Shown here: positions 7,085 to 16,085 of the stretch, piece by piece | Position numbering within the stretch: the first letter of the stretch is position 1 | Layout of the letters: every line of letters begins with the position of its first letter | Assembly (NCBI RefSeq): GCF_001567565.1 | Contig: NZ_LSSW01000029.1 | Coordinates: 496,001 to 560,000 of the forward strand | DNA from: Ectopseudomonas composti | GTDB taxonomy: Bacteria; Pseudomonadota; Gammaproteobacteria; Pseudomonadales; Pseudomonadaceae | Length of the DNA stretch: 64,000 bases | Direction of reading: 5' to 3' | Position numbers and translations under genes: made by a program | The notes under the pieces: model-generated | Told to the model about the DNA's origin: nothing | What the model saw: only the letters and a program-made list of their open reading frames with translations | Database searches by the model: none

Positions 7085-8950
7085 ATGGCCTTATTGCAGA
7101 TCGCCGAGCCAGGACAGAGTCCGCAACCGCACCAGCGTCGGCTGGCAGTGGGCATCGACCTGGGTACTACCAACTCGCTGGTTGCCGCTGTACGCAGCGG
7201 TCTGGCCGAGCCTCTGGCTGACGCTGATGGCGAGGTCATCCTGCCTTCCGCCGTGCGCTACCACGCAGCAAGCGTCGAGGTTGGTGGGTCGGCCAAGCTG
7301 GCCGCCGCCTCTGATCCTTTCAATACCGTGCTGTCAGTCAAGCGCCTGATGGGGCGTGGCATTGCCGATGTTCATCAGCTTGGTGAGCAGATGCCGTATC
7401 GCTTCTCCGCGGGCGAGTCGCATATGCCCTTCATCGAGACGGTGCAAGGGGCGAAGAGCCCGGTAGAAGTGTCGGCAGAAATTCTCAAGACCCTGCGCCT
7501 GCGCGCCGAGCAGACCCTGGACGGGGAGCTGGTTGGTGCGGTGATTACCGTTCCGGCTTATTTCGACGATGCTCAGCGTCAGGCCACCAAGGACGCTGCG
7601 CGCCTGGCGGGTCTCACCGTTCTGCGTCTGCTCAATGAGCCGACTGCTGCTGCGGTCGCTTATGGCCTGGATCAGAAGGCCGAGGGCGTGGTCGCCATCT
7701 ATGACCTCGGTGGCGGTACCTTCGATATTTCCATCCTGCGCCTGACTGGCGGTGTGTTCGAAGTGCTGGCCACCGGCGGCGACAGTGCGCTGGGTGGCGA
7801 TGACTTCGATCATGCCATTGCCGACTGGATCATCCAGCAGGCTGGCATTTCCAACGATCTCGACCCGGCGACCCAGCGCAGCCTGTTGCAGGCCGCCTGT
7901 GCGGCCAAGGAAGGACTGACTGAGGCAGCCTGTGTCGAGCTGAGCCACGGCGACTGGCGTGGTTCGTTGTCGCGTGAGCAGTTCGAGGCACTGATCGAGC
8001 CGATGGTGGCGCGCAGCCTCAAGGCTTGCCGCCGCGCGGTGCGCGATTCGGGTGTCGAGCTGGAAGAGGTCAGTGCAGTGGTCATGGTGGGCGGTTCGAC
8101 CCGTGTGCCGCGTGTGCGCGAGGCGGTTGGCGAGCTGTTCGGTCGTGCGCCGCTGACCAATATCGATCCGGATCAGGTGGTGGCCATTGGCGCCGCGATC
8201 CAGGCCGATGCCCTGGCCGGCAATCAGCGTAGCGATGGCGAAGAGTTGCTGTTGCTGGACGTGATTCCGCTGTCGCTCGGCCTGGAAACCATGGGCGGGT
8301 TGATGGAGAAGGTGATTCCGCGCAATACCACCATTCCGGTGGCGCGTGCGCAGGAGTTCACGACTTACAAGGATGGCCAGACGGCCATGATGATTCACGT
8401 GCTGCAGGGTGAGCGCGAGCTGATCGCCGATTGTCGCTCCCTGGCGCGCTTCGAATTGCGCGGCATCCCGCCGATGGTGGCAGGGGCGGCGAAGATTCGC
8501 GTGACCTTCCAGGTCGATGCCGACGGCCTGCTCAGTGTCGCGGCTCGCGAGCTGAGTTCGGGTATCGAGGCGAGCATTCAGGTCAAACCCTCTTACGGTC
8601 TGACCGATGGCGAAATCGCCCGCATGCTGCAGGACTCCTTCCAGAACGCTGGAGATGACAAGGCGGCCCGTGTACTGCGTGAGCAGCAGGTCGATGCCCA
8701 GCGCCTAATCGAGGCGGTCGAAGCTGCGCTGGAGGCCGATGGTGAGCGTTTGCTGGATGCCGAGGAGCGCGAGGTCATCGAACTGCAGGTGCAGGAGTTG
8801 CGTGATCTGCTTGCGGGTAGCGATGGCGCGGCGATCGAGCGGCAGACCAAGCGTCTGTCGCAGGTGACCGATGCGTTTGCTGCCCGCCGCCTGGATTCGA
8901 CGGTAAAAGCCGCGTTGGCAGGGCGTAATCTGAATGAGATCGAGGAATAA
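7085..8950 (+). CDS. hscA: Fe-S specialised Hsp70 chaperone HscA
   Basis: A 621-residue Hsp70-family ATPase dedicated to releasing clusters from IscU. The ATPase domain starts with AVGIDLGTTNSLVA (about residue 21) and includes YDLGGGTFDISILR and MVGGSTRVPRVRE. The substrate-binding domain follows from about residue 390. Length matches the HscA family, slightly shorter than DnaK. ATG 7085 lies 45 bases after hscB. The next gene, fdx, starts 3 bases after the stop, so the two are tightly coupled. Confidence 0.97.
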   Translation: MALLQIAEPGQSPQPHQRRLAVGIDLGTTNSLVAAVRSGLAEPLADADGEVILPSAVRYHAASVEVGGSAKLAAASDPFNTVLSVKRLMGRGIADVHQLGEQMPYRFSAGESHMPFIETVQGAKSPVEVSAEILKTLRLRAEQTLDGELVGAVITVPAYFDDAQRQATKDAARLAGLTVLRLLNEPTAAAVAYGLDQKAEGVVAIYDLGGGTFDISILRLTGGVFEVLATGGDSALGGDDFDHAIADWIIQQAGISNDLDPATQRSLLQAACAAKEGLTEAACVELSHGDWRGSLSREQFEALIEPMVARSLKACRRAVRDSGVELEEVSAVVMVGGSTRVPRVREAVGELFGRAPLTNIDPDQVVAIGAAIQADALAGNQRSDGEELLLLDVIPLSLGLETMGGLMEKVIPRNTTIPVARAQEFTTYKDGQTAMMIHVLQGERELIADCRSLARFELRGIPPMVAGAAKIRVTFQVDADGLLSVAARELSSGIEASIQVKPSYGLTDGEIARMLQDSFQNAGDDKAARVLREQQVDAQRLIEAVEAALEADGERLLDAEEREVIELQVQELRDLLAGSDGAAIERQTKRLSQVTDAFAARRLDSTVKAALAGRNLNEIEE

Positions 8951-8953
8951 TTG

Positions 8954-9295
8954 ATGCCGCAGGTAATTTTTCTGCCCCACGAGCGATTCTGCCCGGATGG
9001 TCTGGTGGTAGAGGCCGAGCCTGGCGTTTCCATCCTCGAGCTGGCGCATGAGCACCACATCGAGATGGAGAGCGCCTGCGGTGGTGTATGTGCCTGCACC
9101 ACCTGTCACTGTATCGTGCGCGAAGGCTTCGATTCGCTGAACGAGGCCGACGAGCTGGAGGAAGACTACCTGGACAAGGCCTGGGGGCTCGAAGCTCAGT
9201 CGCGCCTGGCGTGTCAGGCCATAGTCGGTGAGCAAGACCTGACCGTCGAGATTCCCAAGTATTCGCTTAATCACGCGGCTGAAGCGCCGCATTAA
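8954..9295 (+). CDS. fdx: ISC-type [2Fe-2S] ferredoxin
   Basis: A 113-residue adrenodoxin-like ferredoxin that supplies electrons for cluster assembly on IscU. The four ligand cysteines C42, C48, C51 and C87 fit the C-X5-C-X2-C-X35-C pattern of ISC ferredoxins. An in-frame TTG three bases upstream is possible, but ATG 8954 gives the normal start MPQVIFLPHERFCPDG. Confidence 0.96.
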   Translation: MPQVIFLPHERFCPDGLVVEAEPGVSILELAHEHHIEMESACGGVCACTTCHCIVREGFDSLNEADELEEDYLDKAWGLEAQSRLACQAIVGEQDLTVEIPKYSLNHAAEAPH

Positions 9296-9311
9296 TCCAG
9301 GAAGCATCATC

Positions 9312-9512
9312 ATGAGTCTGAAATGGGCCGATGTACTGGACATCGCCATCGAGCTGAGCGAGCAGAAGCCGGATGTCGATCCGCGCTACGTGAACTTCGT
9401 CGATCTGCACCGTTGGGTCGTATCCTTGCCAGAGTTCTCCGATGACCCGCAGCGCGGGGGGGAGAAAGTGCTGGAGGCGATACAGGCCGCCTGGATCGAA
9501 GAACTCGATTGA
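9312..9512 (+). CDS. iscX: Fe-S cluster assembly protein IscX
   Basis: A 66-residue acidic protein (YfhJ family) that binds IscS and iron and modulates desulfurase activity. The family signature WADVLDIAIELSEQKPDVDP and the YVNFVDLHRWV stretch are recognisable. It is the last gene of the isc operon, and ends about 100 bases before ndk. Confidence 0.95.
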   Translation: MSLKWADVLDIAIELSEQKPDVDPRYVNFVDLHRWVVSLPEFSDDPQRGGEKVLEAIQAAWIEELD

Positions 9513-9536
9513 AACAGGCGCTTACGGCGCCTGCCC

Positions 9537-9582
9537 TACGCTTTTAACCGGAACCCGCGTATAATTCGCGGGTTTAATTTTT
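9537..9582 (+). promoter_or_regulatory. Hairpin combining a terminator-like stem with the ndk -10 box
   Basis: AACCCGCG (9552-9559) and CGCGGGTT (9567-9574) form a perfect eight-base stem followed by TAATTTTT, as in an intrinsic terminator for the isc operon. The loop is TATAATT, a perfect -10 box (9560-9565). The hexamer 17 bases upstream, TACGCT, is a weak -35. The element may both end isc transcription and start ndk transcription. Confidence 0.55.
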
Positions 9583-9613
9583 CGCTTTAACCCTAAAGTT
9601 TCTGGAGCTTCAC

Positions 9614-10045
9614 ATGGCTGTTCAACGTACTTTCTCCATCATCAAGCCTGACGCCGTTGCCAAGAACGTCATCGGTGAGATCACCACCCGTTTCGAAAAA
9701 GCCGGCCTGCGCGTTGTCGCTTCGAAGATGGTGCAACTGTCCGATCGCGAAGCTGCTGGTTTCTACGCTGAGCACAGCGAGCGTGGCTTCTTCAAGGATC
9801 TGGTTGCCTTCATGACTTCCGGCCCGGTCATCGTTCAGGTTCTGGAAGGCGAAGACGCCGTCCTGAAAAACCGTGAACTGATGGGCGCTACCAACCCGAA
9901 AGAAGCTGCTGCCGGCACCATCCGTGCTGACTTCGCCGTTTCCATCGACGAAAACGCCGTTCACGGTTCGGATTCCGAAGCGTCCGCTGCTCGCGAAATC
10001 GCTTACTTCTTCTCCGCTACCGAGCTGTGCGCGCGCATTCGCTGA
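9614..10045 (+). CDS. ndk: Nucleoside diphosphate kinase
   Basis: A 143-residue cytosolic enzyme that equalises nucleoside triphosphate pools by transferring the gamma-phosphate via a phosphohistidine. The active-site histidine is H117 in NAVHGSDSEASA. The N-terminal RTFSIIKPDAVAKN and the Kpn-loop region are typical. Full family length. It lies behind its own -10-containing hairpin and is followed after 26 bases by rlmN. Confidence 0.97.
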   Translation: MAVQRTFSIIKPDAVAKNVIGEITTRFEKAGLRVVASKMVQLSDREAAGFYAEHSERGFFKDLVAFMTSGPVIVQVLEGEDAVLKNRELMGATNPKEAAAGTIRADFAVSIDENAVHGSDSEASAAREIAYFFSATELCARIR

Positions 10046-10071
10046 TTGGCGAATGAAGCGAGGATGAAGCC

Positions 10072-11220
10072 ATGACCAATACCACCGGCAAGATCAACCT
10101 GCTGGGCCTGACCCAGCCGGAAATGGAACAGTTCTTCGAGTCCATCGGCGAGAAGCGCTTCCGTGCCGGCCAGGTGATGAAGTGGATTCACCATTTTGGC
10201 GTCGATGATTTCGCCGCCATGACCAATGTCGGCAAGGCCTTGCGCGAGAAGCTCGAGGCCTCTGCCGAGATTCGTGGCCCGGAAGTGGTCAGCGAAAATA
10301 TTTCCGCCGATGGCACGCGCAAGTGGGTCGTGCGTGTGGCGTCTGGCAGCTGCGTGGAAACCGTGTACATCCCGCAGAATGGCCGCGGCACGCTGTGCGT
10401 GTCGTCGCAGGCCGGGTGTGCCCTGGATTGCAGTTTCTGTTCCACCGGCAAGCAAGGCTTCAACAGCGACCTGACCAGTGCCGAGATCATTGGCCAGGTA
10501 TGGATCGCCAGCAAATCCTTCGGCTCCGTGCCGGCGAAGATCGACCGCGCCATCACCAACGTGGTGATGATGGGCATGGGCGAGCCGCTGCTGAATTTCG
10601 ACAACGTCGTCTCCGCCATGCAGATCATGATGGACGACCTCGGCTACGGCATTTCCAAGCGCAAGGTGACCCTGTCCACCTCCGGCGTGGTGCCGATGAT
10701 CGACAAGCTGGCCGAAGTGATCGACGTGTCCCTGGCTCTGTCGCTGCATGCGCCTAACGATGAGTTGCGCAATCAGCTGGTGCCGATCAACAAGAAGTAT
10801 CCGCTGGAAATGCTGTTGGCCGCGTGCAAACGCTACATCTCCAAACTGGGCGAGAAGCGTGTGCTGACCATCGAGTACACCCTGCTCAAGGGCGTCAACG
10901 ATCAGCCTGAGCATGCTGAGCAGATGATCGCACTTCTGGCCGATGTACCTTGCAAGATCAACCTGATTCCGTTTAATCCCTTCCCCTTCTCGGGGTACGA
11001 GCGGCCGAGCAATAACGCCATTCGCCGCTTCCAGGACCTGTTGCACAAGGCTGGTCATAACGTCACGGTACGTACGACGCGTGGTGACGATATCGATGCC
11101 GCCTGTGGCCAGTTGGTTGGCCAGGTCATGGACCGTACTCGGCGCAGTGAGCGTTATATTGCCGTGCGCCAACTGGGCAGCGAGGCGCAAGAGCCTCATG
11201 CTGCCACCAATCGAAATTGA
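10072..11220 (+). CDS. rlmN: Dual-specificity 23S rRNA A2503 / tRNA A37 methyltransferase RlmN
   Basis: A 382-residue radical-SAM enzyme that methylates C2 of A2503 in 23S rRNA and A37 in some tRNAs. The radical-SAM cysteines C116, C120 and C123 form CALDCSFC. The GEPLLNFDN motif and the C-terminal region containing the methyl-carrying cysteine (near AACGQLVGQ) are visible. It starts a run of closely spaced genes reaching hisS. Confidence 0.96.
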   Translation: MTNTTGKINLLGLTQPEMEQFFESIGEKRFRAGQVMKWIHHFGVDDFAAMTNVGKALREKLEASAEIRGPEVVSENISADGTRKWVVRVASGSCVETVYIPQNGRGTLCVSSQAGCALDCSFCSTGKQGFNSDLTSAEIIGQVWIASKSFGSVPAKIDRAITNVVMMGMGEPLLNFDNVVSAMQIMMDDLGYGISKRKVTLSTSGVVPMIDKLAEVIDVSLALSLHAPNDELRNQLVPINKKYPLEMLLAACKRYISKLGEKRVLTIEYTLLKGVNDQPEHAEQMIALLADVPCKINLIPFNPFPFSGYERPSNNAIRRFQDLLHKAGHNVTVRTTRGDDIDAACGQLVGQVMDRTRRSERYIAVRQLGSEAQEPHAATNRN

Positions 11221-11233
11221 AGAGAGGATGCCC

Positions 11234-11995
11234 ATGACCTTGCGCCCTGCGCTGTTGTTGCTAGTTGTCAGTCTGCTCGGTGGTTGTGTGACCACTGGCG
11301 ATGTCGACCCCATGCGTACGGCGAAAGGGCGTGATGAGGCACGTGATGCCTATGTTCAGCTGGGCCTGGCCTATATCCAGCAAGGCGATACCCAGCGCGC
11401 CAAGGTGCCGCTGAAGAACGCGCTGGACCTGGACTCCTCCAACGCTGATGCGCATGCCGCGCTGGCCATCGCATTCCAGCTGGAGATGGAGCCGAAGCTG
11501 GCCGACGAGCATTTCCGTAAAGCCCTGTCCCAGCGCCCGAAGGATGCTCGCCTGCTGAACAACTACGGCGGTTTTCTGTTCGAGCAGAAGCGCTACCAGG
11601 AAGCCCTGAGTACTTACCTCAAGGCTGCTGAGGACAATCTGTATCCGGAGCGCTCCCGGGTTTTCGAGAACTTGGGGCTGACAGCACTGCAGCTTGGTCA
11701 GCGCGAGCAGGCCAAGGAATACTTCCAGCGCGCCTTGCGCCTGAGTAGCCGGCAACCGCGCGCCTTGCTGGAGATGGCTGTGCTGTCCTACGAGGACAAA
11801 GAATATGTACCGGCTCGTCGTTACTACGACAGCTACAGCGAAATAGCACCGCAGAATGCTCGTAGCCTGCTGCTCGGTGCGCGCCTGGCAGAAGTGTTCG
11901 AGGACCGCGACCGGGCAGCCAGCCTGGGCCTGCAGCTACGACGTCTGTATCCGGCTTCTCAGGAATATCAGCAATTTGTTTCGGGGCAACGATGA
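11234..11995 (+). CDS. pilF: Type IV pilus biogenesis pilotin lipoprotein PilF (PilW)
   Basis: A 253-residue outer-membrane lipoprotein with six TPR-like repeats. It is the pilotin that targets the PilQ secretin to the outer membrane in Pseudomonas. The signal peptide ends with a lipobox LLGGC, lipidated cysteine at about residue 18. The TPR array fills residues 35-230. Two in-frame ATGs occur (11228 and 11234). The second was chosen because GAGAGGA is better spaced from it. The last four bases (ATGA) overlap the rodZ start. Confidence 0.93.
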   Translation: MTLRPALLLLVVSLLGGCVTTGDVDPMRTAKGRDEARDAYVQLGLAYIQQGDTQRAKVPLKNALDLDSSNADAHAALAIAFQLEMEPKLADEHFRKALSQRPKDARLLNNYGGFLFEQKRYQEALSTYLKAAEDNLYPERSRVFENLGLTALQLGQREQAKEYFQRALRLSSRQPRALLEMAVLSYEDKEYVPARRYYDSYSEIAPQNARSLLLGARLAEVFEDRDRAASLGLQLRRLYPASQEYQQFVSGQR

Positions 11996-12981
11996 ACGCG
12001 GCACATAGTGAAGTGACATCTCAGTCGATGCCGACCAATCCAGGCGAAACTCTGCGCCAGGCCCGAGAGATCAAGGGCTTGGGCGTTGCCGAGGTGGCTG
12101 CTCAGCTCAACCTGACTCCGCAACGGCTTGCCCAGATCGAGGCGGGTGCTTTCGACAAACTCCCGGGTACCACCTTTGCCCGTGGCTACATTCGTGCCTA
12201 TGCCAAGCTTCTGGAGATGGATCAGAACCGACTGGTGCTGGAGTTCGACCAGTTCACGGGCACTGATGCCACTGGCAGCAACGTGCATGCACTTGGTCGT
12301 ATCGAAGAGCCCGTGCGTTATTCGCAGAGCATCCTGCGCCTGGTGAGTTTCCTGCTGCTGCTGGCGCTGATCGGCGCCGGTTTTCTCTGGTGGCAGGATC
12401 AGGGCCGTCCAGGTGCCAACTTGGCTGATCTGGGGCTGGAGCATGTAGAAGTGGAGGGGGCCGATGGCACCACCCAGGTGCACTCGCTCGCCGAACCAGA
12501 AGACCAGGCAGTGGCAGATGCTCAGGGTAGCGACCAGGGCACTCCCTTGCTGTTGCCGGTCGAGCCGGGCGAAGCGCCGGAAGATTCCACTGCCGTAGAA
12601 CAGCCTGCCACCCAGAGTACGGCGCCTGAACAAAGCGCGCCAGAAGCGCCGGCTGCTCCCGTATCGACCGAGCCAGCTGCCGCTGCCAGCGTGCCGGAGT
12701 CTGCTGCTGCGCCTGCCGCCCCGGTGGTCGCGACTGCCGGACAAGGTGCGCTCAACGTGCAGTTCACCGCCGATTGCTGGACACAGGTGACCGATGCCGA
12801 TGGCAAGGTGCTGCTCAGTGCGCTCAAGCGCAGTGGCGAGCGTATCGACCTGACCGGCAAAGCACCGCTGGAGCTGCGCCTGGGTTTCGCCCGGGGCGCC
12901 CAGGTGACCTACAACGGCCAAAGCGTGGACGTTGCGCCGCACATGACCGGCGAAACCGCGCGCCTGAAACTGGGGTTGTAA
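11992..12981 (+). CDS. rodZ: Cytoskeleton protein RodZ
   Basis: A 329-residue bitopic membrane protein that links the MreB cytoskeleton to the cell-wall elongation machinery. A cytoplasmic Xre-type helix-turn-helix domain (about 18-90, TLRQAREIKGLGVAEVA) is followed by one membrane helix (about 113-133). A long Ala/Pro/Glu-rich periplasmic linker leads to a C-terminal beta domain (about 250-329). It overlaps pilF by four bases and ispG follows after three. Confidence 0.93.
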   Translation: MNAAHSEVTSQSMPTNPGETLRQAREIKGLGVAEVAAQLNLTPQRLAQIEAGAFDKLPGTTFARGYIRAYAKLLEMDQNRLVLEFDQFTGTDATGSNVHALGRIEEPVRYSQSILRLVSFLLLLALIGAGFLWWQDQGRPGANLADLGLEHVEVEGADGTTQVHSLAEPEDQAVADAQGSDQGTPLLLPVEPGEAPEDSTAVEQPATQSTAPEQSAPEAPAAPVSTEPAAAASVPESAAAPAAPVVATAGQGALNVQFTADCWTQVTDADGKVLLSALKRSGERIDLTGKAPLELRLGFARGAQVTYNGQSVDVAPHMTGETARLKLGL

Positions 12982-12984
12982 AGC

Positions 12985-14097
12985 ATGCATTGCGAATCGC
13001 CGATCAAGCGCCGACTGTCGCGCAAGATCTGGGTTGGCTCGGTCCCGGTGGGCGGCGATGCGCCGATCGCCGTACAGAGCATGACCAACACCGACACTAA
13101 CGATGTGGCCGCCACCGTGGCGCAGATTCGTCGCCTGGAAGATGCCGGCGCCGATATCGTGCGTGTTTCCGTGCCGGACATGGATGCAGCCGAAGCTTTT
13201 GGCCTGATCAAGCAGCAGGTGCGCGTGCCGCTGGTGGCCGACATTCACTTCGACTACCAGATCGCCCTGCGCGTGGCTGAGCTGGGCGTCGACTGCCTGC
13301 GTATCAACCCGGGCAACATCGGCCGTGAGGATCGTGTCAGGGCAGTGGTCGAGGCCGCGCGTGACAAGGGCATCCCGATTCGCATCGGCGTCAACGCCGG
13401 CTCCCTGGAAAAGGACCTGCAGAAGAAGTACGGCGAGCCAACGCCGGAAGCGCTGGTCGAGTCCGCGTTGCGCCATGTCGAGCATCTCGACCGTCTGAAT
13501 TTCCCCGACTTCAAGGTTAGCGTGAAGGCCTCTGACGTATTCATGGCCGTCGAGGCTTACCGCCTACTGGCCAAGCAGATCGAGCAGCCGTTGCACCTGG
13601 GCATTACCGAAGCCGGTGGCCTGCGCTCGGGGACGGTGAAATCCGCTGTCGGCCTGGGCATGCTGCTGGCCGAGGGCATTGGCGATACCATTCGCATTTC
13701 TCTGGCTGCCGATCCGGTGGAGGAGATCAAGGTCGGTTTCGACATCCTCAAGTCCCTGCGCCTGCGTTCGCGTGGTATCAACTTCATCGCCTGCCCGAGC
13801 TGCTCGCGGCAGAACTTCGATGTGGTCAAGACCATGAACGAGCTGGAGAGCCGAGTCGAGGATCTGCTGGTGCCGCTCGACGTGGCCGTGATCGGTTGTG
13901 TGGTCAACGGTCCTGGTGAAGCCAAGGAGGCACATATCGGCCTCACCGGCGGTAGCCCGAACAACCTGGTCTATATCGACGGCAAACCAGCCTCGAAACT
14001 GACCAACGAAAACCTGGTGGATGAGCTGGAAAAACTCATCCGCGACAAGGCGGCCGAGAAGGTCGCCGCCGATGCTGCCGTGATCGTGCGCGGCTGA
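12985..14097 (+). CDS. ispG: 4-hydroxy-3-methylbut-2-enyl diphosphate synthase (flavodoxin)
   Basis: A 370-residue [4Fe-4S] enzyme of the methylerythritol phosphate pathway of isoprenoid synthesis. It converts methylerythritol cyclodiphosphate to hydroxymethylbutenyl diphosphate. A TIM-barrel N-terminal part is followed by the cluster-binding C-terminal part with CPSCSRQNFD and GCVVNGPGEAKEA. Its cluster depends on assembly systems such as the isc operon upstream. Confidence 0.97.
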   Translation: MHCESPIKRRLSRKIWVGSVPVGGDAPIAVQSMTNTDTNDVAATVAQIRRLEDAGADIVRVSVPDMDAAEAFGLIKQQVRVPLVADIHFDYQIALRVAELGVDCLRINPGNIGREDRVRAVVEAARDKGIPIRIGVNAGSLEKDLQKKYGEPTPEALVESALRHVEHLDRLNFPDFKVSVKASDVFMAVEAYRLLAKQIEQPLHLGITEAGGLRSGTVKSAVGLGMLLAEGIGDTIRISLAADPVEEIKVGFDILKSLRLRSRGINFIACPSCSRQNFDVVKTMNELESRVEDLLVPLDVAVIGCVVNGPGEAKEAHIGLTGGSPNNLVYIDGKPASKLTNENLVDELEKLIRDKAAEKVAADAAVIVRG

Positions 14098-14120
14098 TCG
14101 CTGCGCTTTAAGGATTCTTA

Positions 14121-15410
14121 GTGAGCAAGTCCCTACAAGCCATCCGTGGCATGAACGACATCCTGCCGGAGCAGACGCCTGCCTGGCGCTACCTGGAAAG
14201 TACCCTGGTCAGCCTGCTCGATGGCTACGGTTACAAGGAAATCCGTCTGCCCATCGTCGAGTACACCGAGCTTTTCGCTCGTGGTATCGGCGAGGGCACC
14301 GACGTGGTCGACAAGGAGATGTACACCTTCCGCGACCGCAACGAAGAGTCCCTGACCCTGCGTCCGGAGGGCACTGCCGGTTGTGTGCGTGCTGTGCTCG
14401 AGCATGGTCTGGCTGGCGGCGGTCAGGTGCAGAAACTGTGGTACGCGGGGCCGATGTTCCGCTACGAGAAACCGCAGAAAGGTCGTTACCGGCAGTTCCA
14501 TCAGGTTGGTGTGGAGGCGTTCAATCTGCCCGGCCCGGATGTCGATGCCGAGTTGATCGTGCTCACCTGGCGCTTGTGGAAAAAACTCGGTCTGGCCGAC
14601 GCCGTTACCCTGCAGCTCAACAGCCTGGGCTCCAGCGAGGCACGCGCAGCCTATCGTGACGCCCTGGTGGCCTATCTGCAGGAGCGCTTCGAGCAGCTCG
14701 ATGAAGACAGCCAGCGCCGTCTGACCACCAACCCGTTGCGCATCCTCGACAGCAAGAACGCGGCGACTCAAGCTGTTCTGGTCGGCGCGCCGACCCTGGG
14801 CGATTACCTCGACGAGGAGTCGCGTCTGCACTTCGAGGGTGTCAAGGCGCGTCTGGACGCAGTCGGCATTCGTTACGAGATCAACCACAAGCTGGTGCGC
14901 GGTCTGGATTACTACAACCGCACGGTGTTCGAGTGGGTCACCACCAAGCTGGGCGCGCAGGGTACTGTCTGCGCTGGTGGCCGCTACGATGGTCTGGTCA
15001 CTCAGCTGGGCGGCAAGGCCACACCTGGCGTCGGCTTCGCCATGGGTGTCGAGCGCCTGGTTCTGTTGCTGGAAACCCTGGAATTGTTGCCGGCCGACCT
15101 CAATCGTGCGGCCGATGTTTACGTCTGCGCCTTTGGCGAGGCGGCCGAGCTGGCTGCATTGACTTTGGTCGAGCGCCTGCGCGACCAGTTGCCGGGCCTG
15201 AATCTGCTGCTCAACAGCGGTGGCGGCAGTTTCAAAAGCCAGTTCAAGAAGGCCGACAAGAGCGGTGCACGCTATGCACTGATTCTGGGGGACGACGAAT
15301 TGGCAGCACGCGTGGTAGGTTGCAAACCGCTGCGCGATGATAGCGAACAAAAAAGCGTTGCCTGGGATGCTCTGGCCGAGCATCTGGCCGCCTGTCAGCA
15401 ACAGGCCTGA
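14121..15410 (+). CDS. hisS: Histidyl-tRNA synthetase
   Basis: A 429-residue class II aminoacyl-tRNA synthetase. Motif 2 (FRYEKPQKGRYRQFHQ), TLRPEGTAGCVRAV, the histidine-specific loop VRGLDYYNRTVFEW and GGRYDGL are all present. An anticodon-binding domain fills the last 100 residues. The start is GTG 14121, giving MSKSLQAIRGMNDILP. It is followed by yfgM and bamB, the usual gammaproteobacterial order. Confidence 0.97.
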   Translation: MSKSLQAIRGMNDILPEQTPAWRYLESTLVSLLDGYGYKEIRLPIVEYTELFARGIGEGTDVVDKEMYTFRDRNEESLTLRPEGTAGCVRAVLEHGLAGGGQVQKLWYAGPMFRYEKPQKGRYRQFHQVGVEAFNLPGPDVDAELIVLTWRLWKKLGLADAVTLQLNSLGSSEARAAYRDALVAYLQERFEQLDEDSQRRLTTNPLRILDSKNAATQAVLVGAPTLGDYLDEESRLHFEGVKARLDAVGIRYEINHKLVRGLDYYNRTVFEWVTTKLGAQGTVCAGGRYDGLVTQLGGKATPGVGFAMGVERLVLLLETLELLPADLNRAADVYVCAFGEAAELAALTLVERLRDQLPGLNLLLNSGGGSFKSQFKKADKSGARYALILGDDELAARVVGCKPLRDDSEQKSVAWDALAEHLAACQQQA

Positions 15411-15442
15411 GCAGGCTCTCGATTAGGAGTACGGGGTTAGAC

Positions 15443-16081
15443 ATGCAGACCGAAGACGAACAGATCGCGCAAATCAAGGACTGGTGGGATCGCAACGGCA
15501 AGCCTTTGCTGGCTGGCGGTGTGCTCGCGCTTGTCGCCGTGCTCGGCTGGCAGGGCTGGCAGAAGTACCAGACCAATCAGGCTCAGGGGGCCTCGGCGCT
15601 TTATCAGCAATTGCTGGAAACCGCACTGGATCCGGCTGGCAAGCCCGACGCCGGTAAGGTGGCGGAGCTAGCCGGCAAGCTCGACAGCGAGTTCGGTGGT
15701 ACTCATTACGCCCAGTACGGCAACCTGTTCGTGGCCAAGGTCGCTGTTGAAGCGAACCGCCTCGACGATGCTGCCGCTGCGTTGCAGGGCGTATTGGACA
15801 AGCCCGCTGACGCGACCCTGGATGAGCTGGCGCGCCAGCGTCTGGCCCGCGTTTTGGCCGCTCAGGACAAGACCGATGAGGCGTTGAAACTGCTCGATGC
15901 CAAGGTCGATGATGCTTTCCTCGCCAGCCGCGAAGAACTCAAGGGCGACCTGCTGGTGCAGTTGGGCCGCAGCGATGATGCTCACGCCGCCTACCAGAAG
16001 GCCAAGGACGCGCTGGCCGAAGACGCCGCCGTTGGTGGTTTGCAGATGAAGCTGGACGACCTGGCAAAAGGGGATGCGTGA
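15443..16081 (+). CDS. yfgM: Ancillary SecYEG translocon subunit YfgM-like protein
   Basis: A 212-residue inner-membrane protein with a short cytoplasmic N-terminus (QTEDEQIAQIKDWWDRNGKP), one membrane helix (about 23-40) and a periplasmic TPR-like domain. The YfgM family associates with SecYEG and periplasmic chaperones such as PpiD. The hisS-yfgM-bamB-der order matches E. coli. It ends at 16081, just before bamB. Confidence 0.9.
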   Translation: MQTEDEQIAQIKDWWDRNGKPLLAGGVLALVAVLGWQGWQKYQTNQAQGASALYQQLLETALDPAGKPDAGKVAELAGKLDSEFGGTHYAQYGNLFVAKVAVEANRLDDAAAALQGVLDKPADATLDELARQRLARVLAAQDKTDEALKLLDAKVDDAFLASREELKGDLLVQLGRSDDAHAAYQKAKDALAEDAAVGGLQMKLDDLAKGDA

Positions 16082-16085
16082 CGTG

